Assembly (NCBI GenBank): GCA_963753075.1
Contig: CAVWAR010000002.1
Coordinates: 806,001 to 870,000, forward strand
Length of the DNA stretch: 64,000 nucleotides
Reading direction: 5' to 3'
Source of the DNA: Prado023 sp963753075
GTDB taxonomy: Bacteria > Actinomycetota > Actinomycetes > S36-B12 > CAIYMF01
Shown here: positions 28,019-37,241 of the stretch, piece by piece
Layout of the letters: each line of letters opens with the position of its first letter
How positions within the stretch are numbered: the stretch's first letter is position 1
The notes under the pieces: model-generated
Told to the model about the DNA's origin: nothing
Database searches by the model: none
The model's input: the letters and a program-made list of their open reading frames with translations, nothing else
Program-made: the position numbers and the translations under genes

Positions 28019-30360
28019 GCGATCAGACCCGACGACGCCTTCGGGTGGCGGGGGTCGTGCAGGGTGTCGGCTTCCGGCCGTTCGTGCACGCCCAGGCCGC
28101 CGCCCTGGGTCTCGGTGGCTTCGTCGGCAACCACCCGGAGGGGGTCCTCATCGAGGCCCAGGGCACCCCGGAGGCGCTCGACGAGCTGCAGCGGCGGGTG
28201 CGCCACGAGGCCCCCCCGCTCGCGGTGATCCACGAGATCCGGGCCGAGACCCTGCCTGTGGAGCCTGTGGAGCCTGTGGAGCCCGTGGGGCGCGCAGTTG
28301 CAGCGGCCGAGGGCGTCCCGGGGGCCCGGGCCGGTCACCCGACCTTCCGGATCGTCGCAAGCGCCCCCGGCGCGGGGACGACCTCGATCCCTCCTGACGT
28401 GGCCGTGTGTGCCGACTGCCTGGCCGAGATGCGCGACCCGGCGGACCGTCGGTACGGCTACGCATTCATCGCGTGCACGCACTGCGGTCCGCGCTTCACC
28501 ATCTCCACTGGCCTGCCGTATGACCGCGACCGGACCACGATGGTCGGGTTCCCGCTGTGCGAGGAGTGCCTGGCGGAGTACAGCGACCCGCGGGGCCGAC
28601 GGTTCCACGCCCAGCCGACCGCGTGCCCGGCCTGCGGTCCGGCGCTGTCGATGCCGGTCGCCGAGGTTGCCGCAGCCCTGCGCGCGGGCCGAATCGTGGC
28701 GATCAAGGGCGTGGGTGGGTACCACCTGGCCTGTGACGCGCGCAGCCCCGATGCCGTCGGCACGCTGCGGCAGCGCAAGCAGCGCGGTGCCAAGCCGTTC
28801 GCGCTCATGGCCGCTGACCTCGAGGTGGCCGGGCGGATCGCCGGTATCACTGCGTGGGAGCAGAGCCTGCTGACCTCCCCGGCGCGACCGATCGTGATCC
28901 TGCCCGCACTCGACGAGCGGCTGGCGGCCCAGGTCGCGCCCCGGACCGACACGGTGGGCGTGCTGCTGCCCTACGCCCCGCTGCACCACCTGCTGTTCGA
29001 CGCCGGGGCGCCGGACCTGCTCGTGATGACCAGCGGGAACCTCGCCGATGAGCCGATCTGCATCGATTCGGCCGAGGCCGAGGCTCGCCTGGCCGAGCTG
29101 GCAGACGTGTTCTGTCACCACGACCGCCCCATTCACGTGGCCTGCGACGACTCGGTCGTGCGGGTCGTGGCCGGTGCCCCGCAACCGGTGCGCCGCAGCC
29201 GCGGGTACGCGCCGCTGCCGGTGCCGCTCCCGCTCAGGGCGCCGCCGCTGCTGGCAGCCGGTGGTGAGCTCAAGTCGACGGTATGCCTTGCCCAGGGCGA
29301 GTCCGCATGGCTCAGCCAGCACATCGGCGACACCGAGCACCTCGAGACCCTCGAGATGCTGGCCCACTCCGCGCGCTCCCTGGGTGCGCTCCTGCGGATC
29401 GCGCCGGAGGTGATCGTGTCCGACGCCCACCCCGGCTACCTGTCCCGGCGATGGGCCCAGGAGCACGCTGATCGGCTGGGTGTCGAGCACATACTCGTCG
29501 GCCACCACCACGCCCACCTGGCATCACTGCTGGCCGAGCATCTGGTCCCCGCGGGCGAACCCGTCCTCGGCGTGGTCCTCGACGGAACCGGCTACGGGGA
29601 CGACGGCACCATCTGGGGCGGCGAGCTGCTGCTGGGCAGCTACGCGTCCGTCGAGAGGGTCGGTCACCTGCGGCCGGTGGCCCTGCCGGGTGGGGATGCG
29701 GCGATCCGGCATCCTGCCCGGGCCGCGGCGGCCCACATGCGGGCCGCGGGCCTGGACTGGCACGGCACAGCGAGCGCGGCCGCGGGTACACCGGCTGAGG
29801 CCCTCCTGATCGATCGGATGCTGGACACCGGCTCGCACTGCACGCCGACGACCAGCATGGGCCGGCTCTTCGATGCCATCGCCTCCCTGCTCGGCGTGCG
29901 CCATGAGGTTGAGTTCGAGGCCCAGGCGGCGGTCGAGCTCGAGGCACTGGCCGCTGCGGCCACGAGGCCCGCGGCGGGCTGGGTGCACCTGCGCGCCGGA
30001 GCCGAGCCCCCAGCTAGTGTCGATCCCACGGGGGATGTGGTCATCGACCCGGCTGCCTGGATCGCCCGGGCAGCGGCCGACAGAGCTGCCGGCGTCCCGG
30101 CCGGGGACTCTGCTCTGGGCTTCCACCTGGCCCTGGCCCGGACCCTCACCGACGCGGCCCTCATCATCCGCGACCGTCACGGCGTGAGCACCGTCGGGCT
30201 GACTGGAGGGGTGTTCGCCAACGCGCTGCTCTCCTCGGCTTGTCAGCAGTCCCTCGGCGCGGCAGGCTTGAGGGTGCTCGTGCACGGCGTCGTCCCTCCC
30301 AATGACGGGGGGCTCGCGCTGGGGCAGGCGGCCGTCGCGGCTGCCCGGTCAGTTCGTTGA
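28015..30360 (+). CDS. hypF: Carbamoyltransferase HypF (hydrogenase maturation)
   Basis: A 781-residue multidomain protein that builds the cyanide ligands of the [NiFe] centre from carbamoyl phosphate. Domain order: acylphosphatase-like (VAGVVQGVGFRPF, residues about 11-23; Asn in GFVGNHPEG); two zinc-finger units (CADCLAEM...CTHCGPRFT and CEECLAEY...CPACGP); a YrdC-like domain (AIKGVGGYHLACDA, RKQRGAKPFALM); and a Kae1-like C-terminal domain (HHHAHLASLLAEH, LDGTGYGDDGTIWGGE, GLTGGVFANALL). Full length. It is followed by fused hypC-hypD and hypE. Confidence 0.95.
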   Translation: MSDQTRRRLRVAGVVQGVGFRPFVHAQAAALGLGGFVGNHPEGVLIEAQGTPEALDELQRRVRHEAPPLAVIHEIRAETLPVEPVEPVEPVGRAVAAAEGVPGARAGHPTFRIVASAPGAGTTSIPPDVAVCADCLAEMRDPADRRYGYAFIACTHCGPRFTISTGLPYDRDRTTMVGFPLCEECLAEYSDPRGRRFHAQPTACPACGPALSMPVAEVAAALRAGRIVAIKGVGGYHLACDARSPDAVGTLRQRKQRGAKPFALMAADLEVAGRIAGITAWEQSLLTSPARPIVILPALDERLAAQVAPRTDTVGVLLPYAPLHHLLFDAGAPDLLVMTSGNLADEPICIDSAEAEARLAELADVFCHHDRPIHVACDDSVVRVVAGAPQPVRRSRGYAPLPVPLPLRAPPLLAAGGELKSTVCLAQGESAWLSQHIGDTEHLETLEMLAHSARSLGALLRIAPEVIVSDAHPGYLSRRWAQEHADRLGVEHILVGHHHAHLASLLAEHLVPAGEPVLGVVLDGTGYGDDGTIWGGELLLGSYASVERVGHLRPVALPGGDAAIRHPARAAAAHMRAAGLDWHGTASAAAGTPAEALLIDRMLDTGSHCTPTTSMGRLFDAIASLLGVRHEVEFEAQAAVELEALAAAATRPAAGWVHLRAGAEPPASVDPTGDVVIDPAAWIARAAADRAAGVPAGDSALGFHLALARTLTDAALIIRDRHGVSTVGLTGGVFANALLSSACQQSLGAAGLRVLVHGVVPPNDGGLALGQAAVAAARSVR

Positions 30361-30384
30361 CGGCTCTGGGTGAGGAGGTCGACC

Positions 30385-31803
30385 GTGTGTCTGGGGGTTC
30401 CTGGTCGGGTTGACTCCGTGTGGGACGTCCACGGGATGCGGATGGCGATGGTCGACTTCGGTGGTGTGCGCAAGGAGGTCTGCCTGGCCTACGTCCCCGA
30501 GGCCGGGGTCGGTGACTGGACGATCGTCCACGTGGGCTTCGCGCTGACCAAGCTCGATGAGGACTCGGCGCTCGAGACCCTTGAGCTGATGCGCAGCGTC
30601 GGCCTCCTTGAGTCCGAGCTCGGGGCCGACCCGACCAGCGGCGCCGACGCCGGATTCCCCGCATCCGACCTCGGAGTCGGCCCTGGCCGGGGCTGGTGGT
30701 TCGTGAAGTACCTCGACGAGTTCGGCGACCCGGAGTTGGCGCGCAGGCTGCTCGACGACATCGCGGCCACGGTCACCCGCCCGTGGGCGCTCATGGAGGT
30801 GTGCGGCGGGCAGACGCACACGATCGTGCGCAATGGGATCGACCAGTTGCTCCCCGATGACGTGGAGATGATCCACGGACCCGGATGCCCGGTGTGCGTG
30901 ACACCGCTGGAGACCATCGACCGCGCGCTGGCGATCGCGGCCAGGCCCGACGTCATCTTCTGCTCTTTCGGCGACATGATCCGGGTGCCCGGCTCGCAGG
31001 GCGACCTGTTCCGGGTCAAGAGCACCGGTGGGGACGTGCGGGTCGTGTACTCCCCGTTGGACGCGGTGCACATCGCCGAGCAGAACCCCGACAAGCAGGT
31101 GGTCTTCTTCGGCATCGGCTTCGAGACCACCGCCCCGGCCAACGCCATGACGGTGCGACTGGCCCGGCAGCGGGGCCTGGCCAACTTCTCGTTGCTCGTC
31201 TCCCACGTGCTGGTGCCACCGGCGATCACCGCGATCATGGATTCCCCGTCGGCGCGGGTGCAGGGCTTCCTGGCCGCCGGGCATGTCTGCACCGTCATGG
31301 GGATGGCCCAGTACGCCCCGCTGGTGGAGAAGTATCACGTGCCCATCGTGGTGACCGGCTTCGAGCCCCTCGACGTCCTCGAAGGGATCCGCCGAGCCGT
31401 GCACCAGCTGGAGGAAGGTCGGGCCGAGCTGGACAACGCCTACCCGCGGGCCGTGCAGCCGGCGGGCAACCCGGCCGCCCAGGCCGTCGTCAACGAGGTG
31501 TTCACGACCTGCGATCGGGCCTGGCGGGGTATCGGCGTGATCCCGCAGTCGGGCTGGCGGTTGTCCCGGGAGTACCTGGACCTGGACGCCGAGATCCGCT
31601 TCGACGTGGCCGACATCGTGGCGACCGAGTCGGCCGAGTGCCGAGCCGGGGAGGTGCTCCAGGGCCAGATCAAGCCGGTCGAGTGTGCAGCGTTCGGGAC
31701 TGCCTGCACGCCGAGATCCCCGTTGGGGGCTCCGATGGTCTCCAGCGAGGGCGCCTGCGCCGCCTACTACCAGTTCCGCCGGGTCGGCAGCGCAGCGTCA
31801 TGA
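30385..31803 (+). CDS. Fused HypC-HypD hydrogenase maturation protein
   Basis: A 472-residue single frame joining HypC and HypD, which normally act as a complex carrying the Fe(CN)2CO unit. Residues 1-75 are HypC: MCLGVPGRV with the essential Cys2, DFGGVRKEVCL, VGDWTIVHVGFAL. A linker (about 76-105) leads to HypD: MEVCGGQTHT (Cys140), HGPGCPVCVTP (Cys168, Cys171), FCSFGDMIRVPGS and the C-terminal Fe-S ligand region (CRAGEVLQG, ECAAFGTACTP, EGACAAYY). The GTG at 30385 is preferred because GAGGAGG lies upstream and Cys2 is restored. An in-frame GTG at 30370 is the alternative. The stop overlaps hypE by ATGA. Confidence 0.9.
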   Translation: MCLGVPGRVDSVWDVHGMRMAMVDFGGVRKEVCLAYVPEAGVGDWTIVHVGFALTKLDEDSALETLELMRSVGLLESELGADPTSGADAGFPASDLGVGPGRGWWFVKYLDEFGDPELARRLLDDIAATVTRPWALMEVCGGQTHTIVRNGIDQLLPDDVEMIHGPGCPVCVTPLETIDRALAIAARPDVIFCSFGDMIRVPGSQGDLFRVKSTGGDVRVVYSPLDAVHIAEQNPDKQVVFFGIGFETTAPANAMTVRLARQRGLANFSLLVSHVLVPPAITAIMDSPSARVQGFLAAGHVCTVMGMAQYAPLVEKYHVPIVVTGFEPLDVLEGIRRAVHQLEEGRAELDNAYPRAVQPAGNPAAQAVVNEVFTTCDRAWRGIGVIPQSGWRLSREYLDLDAEIRFDVADIVATESAECRAGEVLQGQIKPVECAAFGTACTPRSPLGAPMVSSEGACAAYYQFRRVGSAAS

Positions 31804-32882
31804 GCCAGCCAGACATCGGCTCGTGGGCCTGCCCGTTGCCCCTGCGCGACCACCCCAACGTCGTGATGGGCCACGGAGGTGGCGGACGGCTGTCCGCCGA
31901 GCTGGTCGCGCACCTGTTCCTGCCGGCCTTCGGCGGGACGCCACTGGCCGGGACCCTTGCCGAGCTGGGTGACTCGGCGGTGCTCGACCTGGGTCCGGAG
32001 CTCGGTCCGGGCGTACGGCTGGCCTTCTCGACCGACTCGTACGTGGTCCGGCCGCGGTTCTTCCCCGGCGGGAACATCGGCGACCTCGCCATCAACGGCA
32101 CCGTCAATGACCTGGCCGTGGCCGGTGCGGTCCCGCTGGCGCTCTCGGTCGGGGCGATTCTCGAGGAGGGCATGCTCCTCGACGAGCTCGGGGTGATCGC
32201 CGAGACGATGGGCGCAGCAGCCCGGGCGGCGCAGGTGTCGATCGTCACCGGGGACACGAAGGTGGTCGACTCCGGGCATGGCGACGGGCTCTACCTCAAC
32301 ACTGCGGGCATCGGGCTGGTTCCGGGAGGGGTCTCGCTGGGTCCGGCCCAGGTGCACCCCGGGGATGCCGTGCTCCTGTCAGGACCGATCGGCATGCACG
32401 GGATCGCCGTGCTCAGCGTGCGCGACGGCCTGGAGTTCGGCGCCGACCTGGTCACCGACTCCGCACCCGTGACACCGCTGACCCAGGGCCTGCTGGCCGC
32501 GGGCCTCGGCATCGCGATGATGCGCGACCCCACCCGCGGCGGGGTCGCGGCCACCCTCAACGAGATGGCCGTCGCCAGTGGCACCGGGATCGAGATCGTC
32601 GAGCGCGACGTCCCGGTCCCGGATACGGTGCGCGCAGCCTGCGGCTTCCTGGGGCTCGACCCGCTGTACATCGCCAACGAGGGCAAGGTCGTGGTGATCG
32701 TGCGAGGCCCGGACGCCGAGCCGGCACTGGACGCCATGCGCCGAACGACCGTCGGTCGCGACGCCACCCGGATCGGCACGGTCACCGCCGAGCACCCGGG
32801 TGTGGTCGTGGCCCGCACCGGGATTGGCGGCACGCGCGTCGTGGACCTGCCGCTCGCGGAGCAACTACCGCGCATCTGCTGA
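31800..32882 (+). CDS. hypE: Carbamoyl dehydratase HypE
   Basis: A 360-residue ATP-dependent dehydratase that turns the thiocarbamate on its C-terminal Cys into thiocyanate for the [NiFe] centre. It has the AIRS-fold motifs GHGGGGRLSAEL, FSTDSYVVRPRFFPGGNIGDLA, INGTVNDLAVAG, TGDTKVV and RDPTRGGVA. It ends in the obligatory PRIC tail with the acceptor Cys. The ATG overlaps the HypCD stop. The convergent carboxylase gene ends 59 nt away. HypA, HypB and hydrogenase subunits are absent. Confidence 0.96.
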   Translation: MSQPDIGSWACPLPLRDHPNVVMGHGGGGRLSAELVAHLFLPAFGGTPLAGTLAELGDSAVLDLGPELGPGVRLAFSTDSYVVRPRFFPGGNIGDLAINGTVNDLAVAGAVPLALSVGAILEEGMLLDELGVIAETMGAAARAAQVSIVTGDTKVVDSGHGDGLYLNTAGIGLVPGGVSLGPAQVHPGDAVLLSGPIGMHGIAVLSVRDGLEFGADLVTDSAPVTPLTQGLLAAGLGIAMMRDPTRGGVAATLNEMAVASGTGIEIVERDVPVPDTVRAACGFLGLDPLYIANEGKVVVIVRGPDAEPALDAMRRTTVGRDATRIGTVTAEHPGVVVARTGIGGTRVVDLPLAEQLPRIC

Positions 32883-32940
32883 CAGGACAGGAACTGGTCC
32901 GCCCGGCCCGGATGGCAAGACCCAGCCGCGGGTGAGGCGT

Positions 32941-34704
32941 CTACGCGTCCTTGATGTCGCAGAGGGCCGTGCCGGAGGGGACGGTCGCGCCAACCTCGGC
33001 GGACAGCCCGGTGATCACCCCGCCCTTGTGCGCGTTGATCGGCTGCTCCATCTTCATCGCCTCCAGGACAACGATCAGGTCGCCGGTCGCGACCTCCTGT
33101 CCGTCCGCCACCGCGATCTTGACGATGGTGCCCTGCATGGGTGCGACCAGCGAGTCGCCGGCGGCGCCCGCACCGCCCTTCTTCCCGCCACCGCGCTTGG
33201 GTGCCGTCGCGGACTTCCTGGCCGCCCCGCCGCCGAGGGCGAGCCCCTCGGGGAGGCTGACCTCGACCCGCTTGCCGCCCACCTCGACGACCACCGAGGA
33301 GCGTGTCTCCGGCTCGACAACGTCTGAAGCAGCCCCCGAGTACGCGGGGATGTCGTTGTCGAACTCCGTCTCGATCCACCGCGTGTGCACCGCGAAGGGC
33401 TCGGTGGGATCGGCCGGGGCGAACGCCGGGTCGGAGACCACCTTGCGGTGGAACGTCAGGGCGGTGGCGATCCCGTCGACCTCGAACTCGGCCAGGGCGC
33501 GACGCGACCGCTCGATCGCCTGCTGCCGGTCGTGCCCGGTGACGATCAGCTTGGCCAGCAGCGAGTCGAAGTTGCCGCCGATGACGTCGCCCTGCTGGAA
33601 GCCGCCGTCGAGGCGGACCCCGGGCCCGGTGGGCGGGTGCCACACCATCAGGGCACCAGGAGCCGGCAGGAAGTTGCGACCCGGGTCCTCGCCGTTGATG
33701 CGGAACTCGATGGAGTGTCCGCGCAACGGCGGGTCGTCATAGCCGAGCTCCTCGCCGTCGGCGATCCGGAACTGCTCGCGCACCAGGTCGATGCCGGATA
33801 CCTCCTCGGTCACCGGGTGCTCGACCTGCAGGCGGGTGTTCACCTCGAGGAACGAGATGGTGCCGTCCTTTCCGACCAGGAACTCGCACGTGCCGGCACC
33901 GTAGTAGCCGGCCTCCCTGACGATCGCCTTGCTCGAGGAGTACAGCCGCTCGATCTGGTCGTCGGTGAGGAATGGCGCGGGGGCCTCCTCGACCAGCTTC
34001 TGGTGCCGGCGCTGCAGCGAGCAGTCACGGGTCGAGACGACCACGACGTTGCCGTGCTGGTCGGCCAGCACCTGGGTCTCCACGTGCCGTGGGCTGTCGA
34101 GGTACTGCTCGACGAAGCACTCGCCGCGACCGAATGCGGCCACTGCCTCGCGGACCGCGGAGTCGTACAGCTCAGGGATCTCCTCCATGGTGCGTGCGAC
34201 CTTCAGCCCGCGACCACCCCCGCCGAAGGCGGCCTTGATGGCGATCGGCAGGCCGACCTCCTCGGCGAACGCGACCACCTCGTCGGAGCCGGTCACCGGG
34301 TCGGCGGTGCCACGGACCTGAGGGGCACCGGCGCGGGCGGCGATATGCCGCGCGGACACCTTGTCACCGAGGTCCCGGATCGCGGCCGGGGGCGGCCCGA
34401 TCCAGATCAGCCCGGCGTCGATGACAGCCTGGGCGAACTCAGCGTTCTCCGACAGGAACCCGTAGCCGGGGTGCACCGCATCGGCCCCACTCCGGCGGGC
34501 GACGTCGAGGATCTTGTCGAACACGAGATAGGTCTCAGCGGCAGAGGCTCCGCTGAGGGCGAACGCCTCGTCGGCGGCCTTCACGTGCAGGGCGTCCCGG
34601 TCCGGGTCCGCGTAGACCGCGACTGAGGCGATGCCGGCATCCCGGCAGGCTCGGGCAACCCGAATGGCGATCTCACCACGGTTGGCGATCAGTACCTTCT
34701 TCAT
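32941..34704 (-). CDS. accA3: Acetyl/propionyl-CoA carboxylase alpha subunit (biotin carboxylase + BCCP)
   Basis: A 587-residue subunit with an N-terminal biotin carboxylase (KVLIANRGEIAIRVARACRD; PGYGFLSENAEFA; the ATP-grasp loop AFGGGGRGLKVA; catalytic FLEVNTRLQVEHPVTEEVSGID). A linker leads to a C-terminal biotinyl domain with VLEAMKMEQP (biotinylated Lys551). The start is the ATG at 34704; the longer in-frame reading is Arg-rich with no family match. TAGGAT at 34758-34763 is a candidate -10. It works with AccD and AccE encoded 3-4 kb upstream on the same strand and with the biotin ligase at 39106. Confidence 0.95.
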   Translation of the reverse strand: MKKVLIANRGEIAIRVARACRDAGIASVAVYADPDRDALHVKAADEAFALSGASAAETYLVFDKILDVARRSGADAVHPGYGFLSENAEFAQAVIDAGLIWIGPPPAAIRDLGDKVSARHIAARAGAPQVRGTADPVTGSDEVVAFAEEVGLPIAIKAAFGGGGRGLKVARTMEEIPELYDSAVREAVAAFGRGECFVEQYLDSPRHVETQVLADQHGNVVVVSTRDCSLQRRHQKLVEEAPAPFLTDDQIERLYSSSKAIVREAGYYGAGTCEFLVGKDGTISFLEVNTRLQVEHPVTEEVSGIDLVREQFRIADGEELGYDDPPLRGHSIEFRINGEDPGRNFLPAPGALMVWHPPTGPGVRLDGGFQQGDVIGGNFDSLLAKLIVTGHDRQQAIERSRRALAEFEVDGIATALTFHRKVVSDPAFAPADPTEPFAVHTRWIETEFDNDIPAYSGAASDVVEPETRSSVVVEVGGKRVEVSLPEGLALGGGAARKSATAPKRGGGKKGGAGAAGDSLVAPMQGTIVKIAVADGQEVATGDLIVVLEAMKMEQPINAHKGGVITGLSAEVGATVPSGTALCDIKDA

Positions 34705-34757
34705 TCCCGCACCCCTCACACGCACTCCGGGGCCCGATACCGGGCGACTCGACCGCC

Positions 34758-34763
34758 ATCCTA
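34758..34763 (-). promoter_or_regulatory. Candidate -10 for the carboxylase alpha-subunit gene
   Basis: TAGGAT on the minus strand, 53 nt before the ATG, in the 92-nt gap after maf. No clear -35 was found, so confidence is limited. Confidence 0.3.
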
Positions 34764-34796
34764 CGGAGGTGGGTCCGACCGTCGTGCGGCCACCCT

Positions 34797-35453
34797 TCAG
34801 GCGCGCTCCCAGAGGTCGGTCCAGCGCACACCGAGAGCGGCCAGCATGGAGCGGAGCGTTGGCATGGCGAGCCCGATCACGTTCGTGTGATCGCCCTCGA
34901 TGCCGTCGATGAACGGGCCGCCGAGCCCGTCGATCGTGCACGAGCCGGCGACGGCGAGCGGCTCACCGGAGGCGATGTAGGCCTCCAGCTCGGTCTCATC
35001 GGGGCGCCCGAAGTGCACCGTCGTGCTCACGGCCCGCTCCTCGGTGCCCCCCGTCGGGACGTCGATGACGGTGTGGCCGGTGACAAGTTCGCCGGTCCGA
35101 TCGGACATCGCGGCCCACCGGGTGCGGACCTCCTCGGCGCTGCGGGCCTTGCCGAGGACCGTGCCGTCGAAGTCGAGCATCGAGTCCGCGCCGATCACGA
35201 GCACCCGGCTCCCGCTCGGCACCGCCCGGACCTCGCCGGAGCGGACCTGCTCGGCCACGTCCCGGGCCTTGGCGGTGGCCAGCATCTGGGTCAGCCCCGC
35301 GGGGGTCAGGTCCCCCGCAGTCCGGATGAGCTGGTCCTCGTCGACGCGGCTGGGCCGAATGAGCGCCGTGACTCCGGCGTTGCGCAGCAGGGCGGCCCGG
35401 GCCGGTGACGCTGACCCGAGCACCAGCACCGGGCCACTGGCGGCCGCGGGCAT
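34797..35453 (-). CDS. maf: Maf-family nucleotide pyrophosphatase
   Basis: A 218-residue Maf/YhdE-type pyrophosphatase that hydrolyses non-canonical or modified nucleotides. The N-terminal signature LGSASPARAALL, the RVDED motif, the catalytic GADSML and LGKARSAEE segments, TGHTVIDV and the GGPFIDGIEGDHTNVIGL C-terminal loop are all seen. The ATG at 35453 gives the normal Maf N terminus. It is preceded by the glycosyltransferase-like gene on the same strand and followed by the carboxylase alpha subunit. Confidence 0.92.
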   Translation of the reverse strand: MPAAASGPVLVLGSASPARAALLRNAGVTALIRPSRVDEDQLIRTAGDLTPAGLTQMLATAKARDVAEQVRSGEVRAVPSGSRVLVIGADSMLDFDGTVLGKARSAEEVRTRWAAMSDRTGELVTGHTVIDVPTGGTEERAVSTTVHFGRPDETELEAYIASGEPLAVAGSCTIDGLGGPFIDGIEGDHTNVIGLAMPTLRSMLAALGVRWTDLWERA

Positions 35454-35484
35454 CTGGTCACCCCTCGGTTCGGTGGCCCTGGAG

Positions 35485-37215
35485 TCAGCCACGGAGCCCG
35501 GTCCTGCGCACCACGTTGCCGGCCAGCGCCCGGTAGCGCGTTCCGGGTGCGACCACGACGCTCCGGTCGGGCGCAGGAAGCAGGGTCGCGCTGCCCCGCC
35601 GGCTGTACAGGAGCTGGGGCGGCAGCGCGCCCTTGGCCCGGAGCTCGTGGATCGGCTCGAGGAAGTTGGCGTAGCCGAGGTGCAGGGCGAGCTGCTCGTC
35701 CACGAGGGCCGTTGTCGCAACGACCGGGTCCGCCCTGAGAACCACATGTACGGGCAGGGACCAGGCCAGCCCGTCGACGGACATGACCGCCGCCGGTCGC
35801 AGCGCGCCCACTGGACGCGAGTAGCCGGCGACGTCAGTGACGCAGATCGCGGGCAGGGAGCCCTCCGCGGGGGCCGTGATCGACCCGCGCAGCGTACCCG
35901 GGAACGTCCGGGCTCCCCGGCTGTGCCTCCCGCTGGCCCAGTCGACGTCGAGGACCCAGTTGACCGCGTACGTGACGTCGCTGGTGGGTCCGTCTTCGAT
36001 CCGGGCCACGAAGCTGCCGTCGTCGGCCTCGGCGCGGACGATCTCCTCCCGCGGGGTCACCCAGACAGTTCCGTCCACGCGGGACACGAGGGTTGCGCTG
36101 CCGACCTTGGAGACGATGATGCGCGGCTCGAATCCGGTGCTCATCATCGGGACGGACGCCGCACCGTCGCTGAAGTCGATCCGGAACGGCCCGTTGCGCT
36201 TCGCCACGAAGGCCAGCGCGTTGGAGCGCAGCTGGCAGACGACATCCCGGGTGGAGCCGATCGTGTGCAGCTCCTCGGGCACGTTCTCGTCGTCGTCCTG
36301 GCGGGCACGGGCGCCAGAGAGCCAGCCCGCGGGATTCGCCAGGCCCTCCAGCCGGCATACCCAGTCGGCGAGCTGGGCCTCGCTGCTGGCCAGGATCCCC
36401 CGGGCCCGGAGCACGCGGCTCGTCGTGCCCATCGACTCGAGGAGCAGGCTTGGGGTCCGGCGATCGCACACGCGGTCCGAGAGCTCCTCGGCCAGTTGGA
36501 TCCAGGGTGCCCAGCCGGCCGGGTCCAGCTCGTCCTCGGCGCTCCCGGCCGGACTCGCCGGGGCCCCGGCCGGCGCACCGGGTGGGATGACCAGGACACG
36601 GGTGCCCGGATCGAACGTGGTCTGCAGCGCCTGGGCCTCGGCCTCGGTGGCCACCACGACGGCGTCGAAGCGCGCAAGGGGCCCGTCGGAGGCTGCGACG
36701 ACGGCTGGGATCGGCGCGAGGTCGGCGGGTTCAGTGGCCACCGGACCGCTGGGGATCTCCGCGACCCGCGCCACCAGGGGGCTTGGGGTCTGCGCCAGGT
36801 AGGGGTAGCAATCCGGGGCGTCGGTCACAAGGACGGCGCCGGGGATGTGCCCGATCAACCAGCCCAGCCAGTCCCCGACGAGTGCGTCGATGGGTTCGGG
36901 CGGCTCTCCGGGCCTGATGGTCGGCCACCAGGAGGCCCGGACCCTCCGGTCGCGCATGGCGAAGTGATGCACGGCGGTTCCCTCGGGGAGGCTGCCTCGC
37001 GCACGCAGGCTGTCCGCTGTGCCGAGCAGGTCGTCGTCATCGTCGATGAGCACCGCATGTGTGGCCCAGCCGGCGGCGTCGAACGCCTGCAGCCGGGACA
37101 GCCACCTCGAGGCCTTGGCGGCGCCGTCGAGCGCCAGCGAGCCACGGACGAGGACCATGGTCAGCCGGCCGTCGGCGAAGGGCCGTGCTGCGACCCCACG
37201 CCCCTGGGAAACCAT
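35485..37215 (-). CDS. Unknown protein with glycosyltransferase-like features
   Basis: A 576-residue protein without a confident family. Residues 183-213 read FDAVVVATEAEAQAL...VLVIPPG, which looks like the end of the acceptor domain of a GT4/TagE-type glycosyltransferase. The N-terminal third (LSRLQAFDAAGWATHAVLID, later a Trp-rich DWLGWLIGHIP) also fits such a domain. The usual donor-binding E-x7-E motif is not evident after it. The C-terminal 250 residues are beta-rich by eye, with Val/Thr alternation. The start at 37215 is leaderless-type (TACTCT at 37222-37227, 6-nt spacer). It sits between accE and maf, where relatives usually have no such gene. Confidence 0.55.
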   Translation of the reverse strand: MVSQGRGVAARPFADGRLTMVLVRGSLALDGAAKASRWLSRLQAFDAAGWATHAVLIDDDDDLLGTADSLRARGSLPEGTAVHHFAMRDRRVRASWWPTIRPGEPPEPIDALVGDWLGWLIGHIPGAVLVTDAPDCYPYLAQTPSPLVARVAEIPSGPVATEPADLAPIPAVVAASDGPLARFDAVVVATEAEAQALQTTFDPGTRVLVIPPGAPAGAPASPAGSAEDELDPAGWAPWIQLAEELSDRVCDRRTPSLLLESMGTTSRVLRARGILASSEAQLADWVCRLEGLANPAGWLSGARARQDDDENVPEELHTIGSTRDVVCQLRSNALAFVAKRNGPFRIDFSDGAASVPMMSTGFEPRIIVSKVGSATLVSRVDGTVWVTPREEIVRAEADDGSFVARIEDGPTSDVTYAVNWVLDVDWASGRHSRGARTFPGTLRGSITAPAEGSLPAICVTDVAGYSRPVGALRPAAVMSVDGLAWSLPVHVVLRADPVVATTALVDEQLALHLGYANFLEPIHELRAKGALPPQLLYSRRGSATLLPAPDRSVVVAPGTRYRALAGNVVRRTGLRG

Positions 37216-37221
37216 CGGCAC

Positions 37222-37227
37222 AGAGTA
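37222..37227 (-). promoter_or_regulatory. Leaderless-type promoter of the glycosyltransferase-like gene
   Basis: Minus-strand TACTCT, a 6-nt spacer, then ATG at 37215. It lies in the short gap after accE and supports the shorter start. Confidence 0.45.
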
Positions 37228-37241
37228 GCGGTGGTACCTGC

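Noticed and set aside
26233..29517. 1094-codon minus-strand frame opposite lpdA and hypF
   Set aside because: Long only because GC-rich DNA lacks stops; no recognisable motif, and it runs across several real genes.
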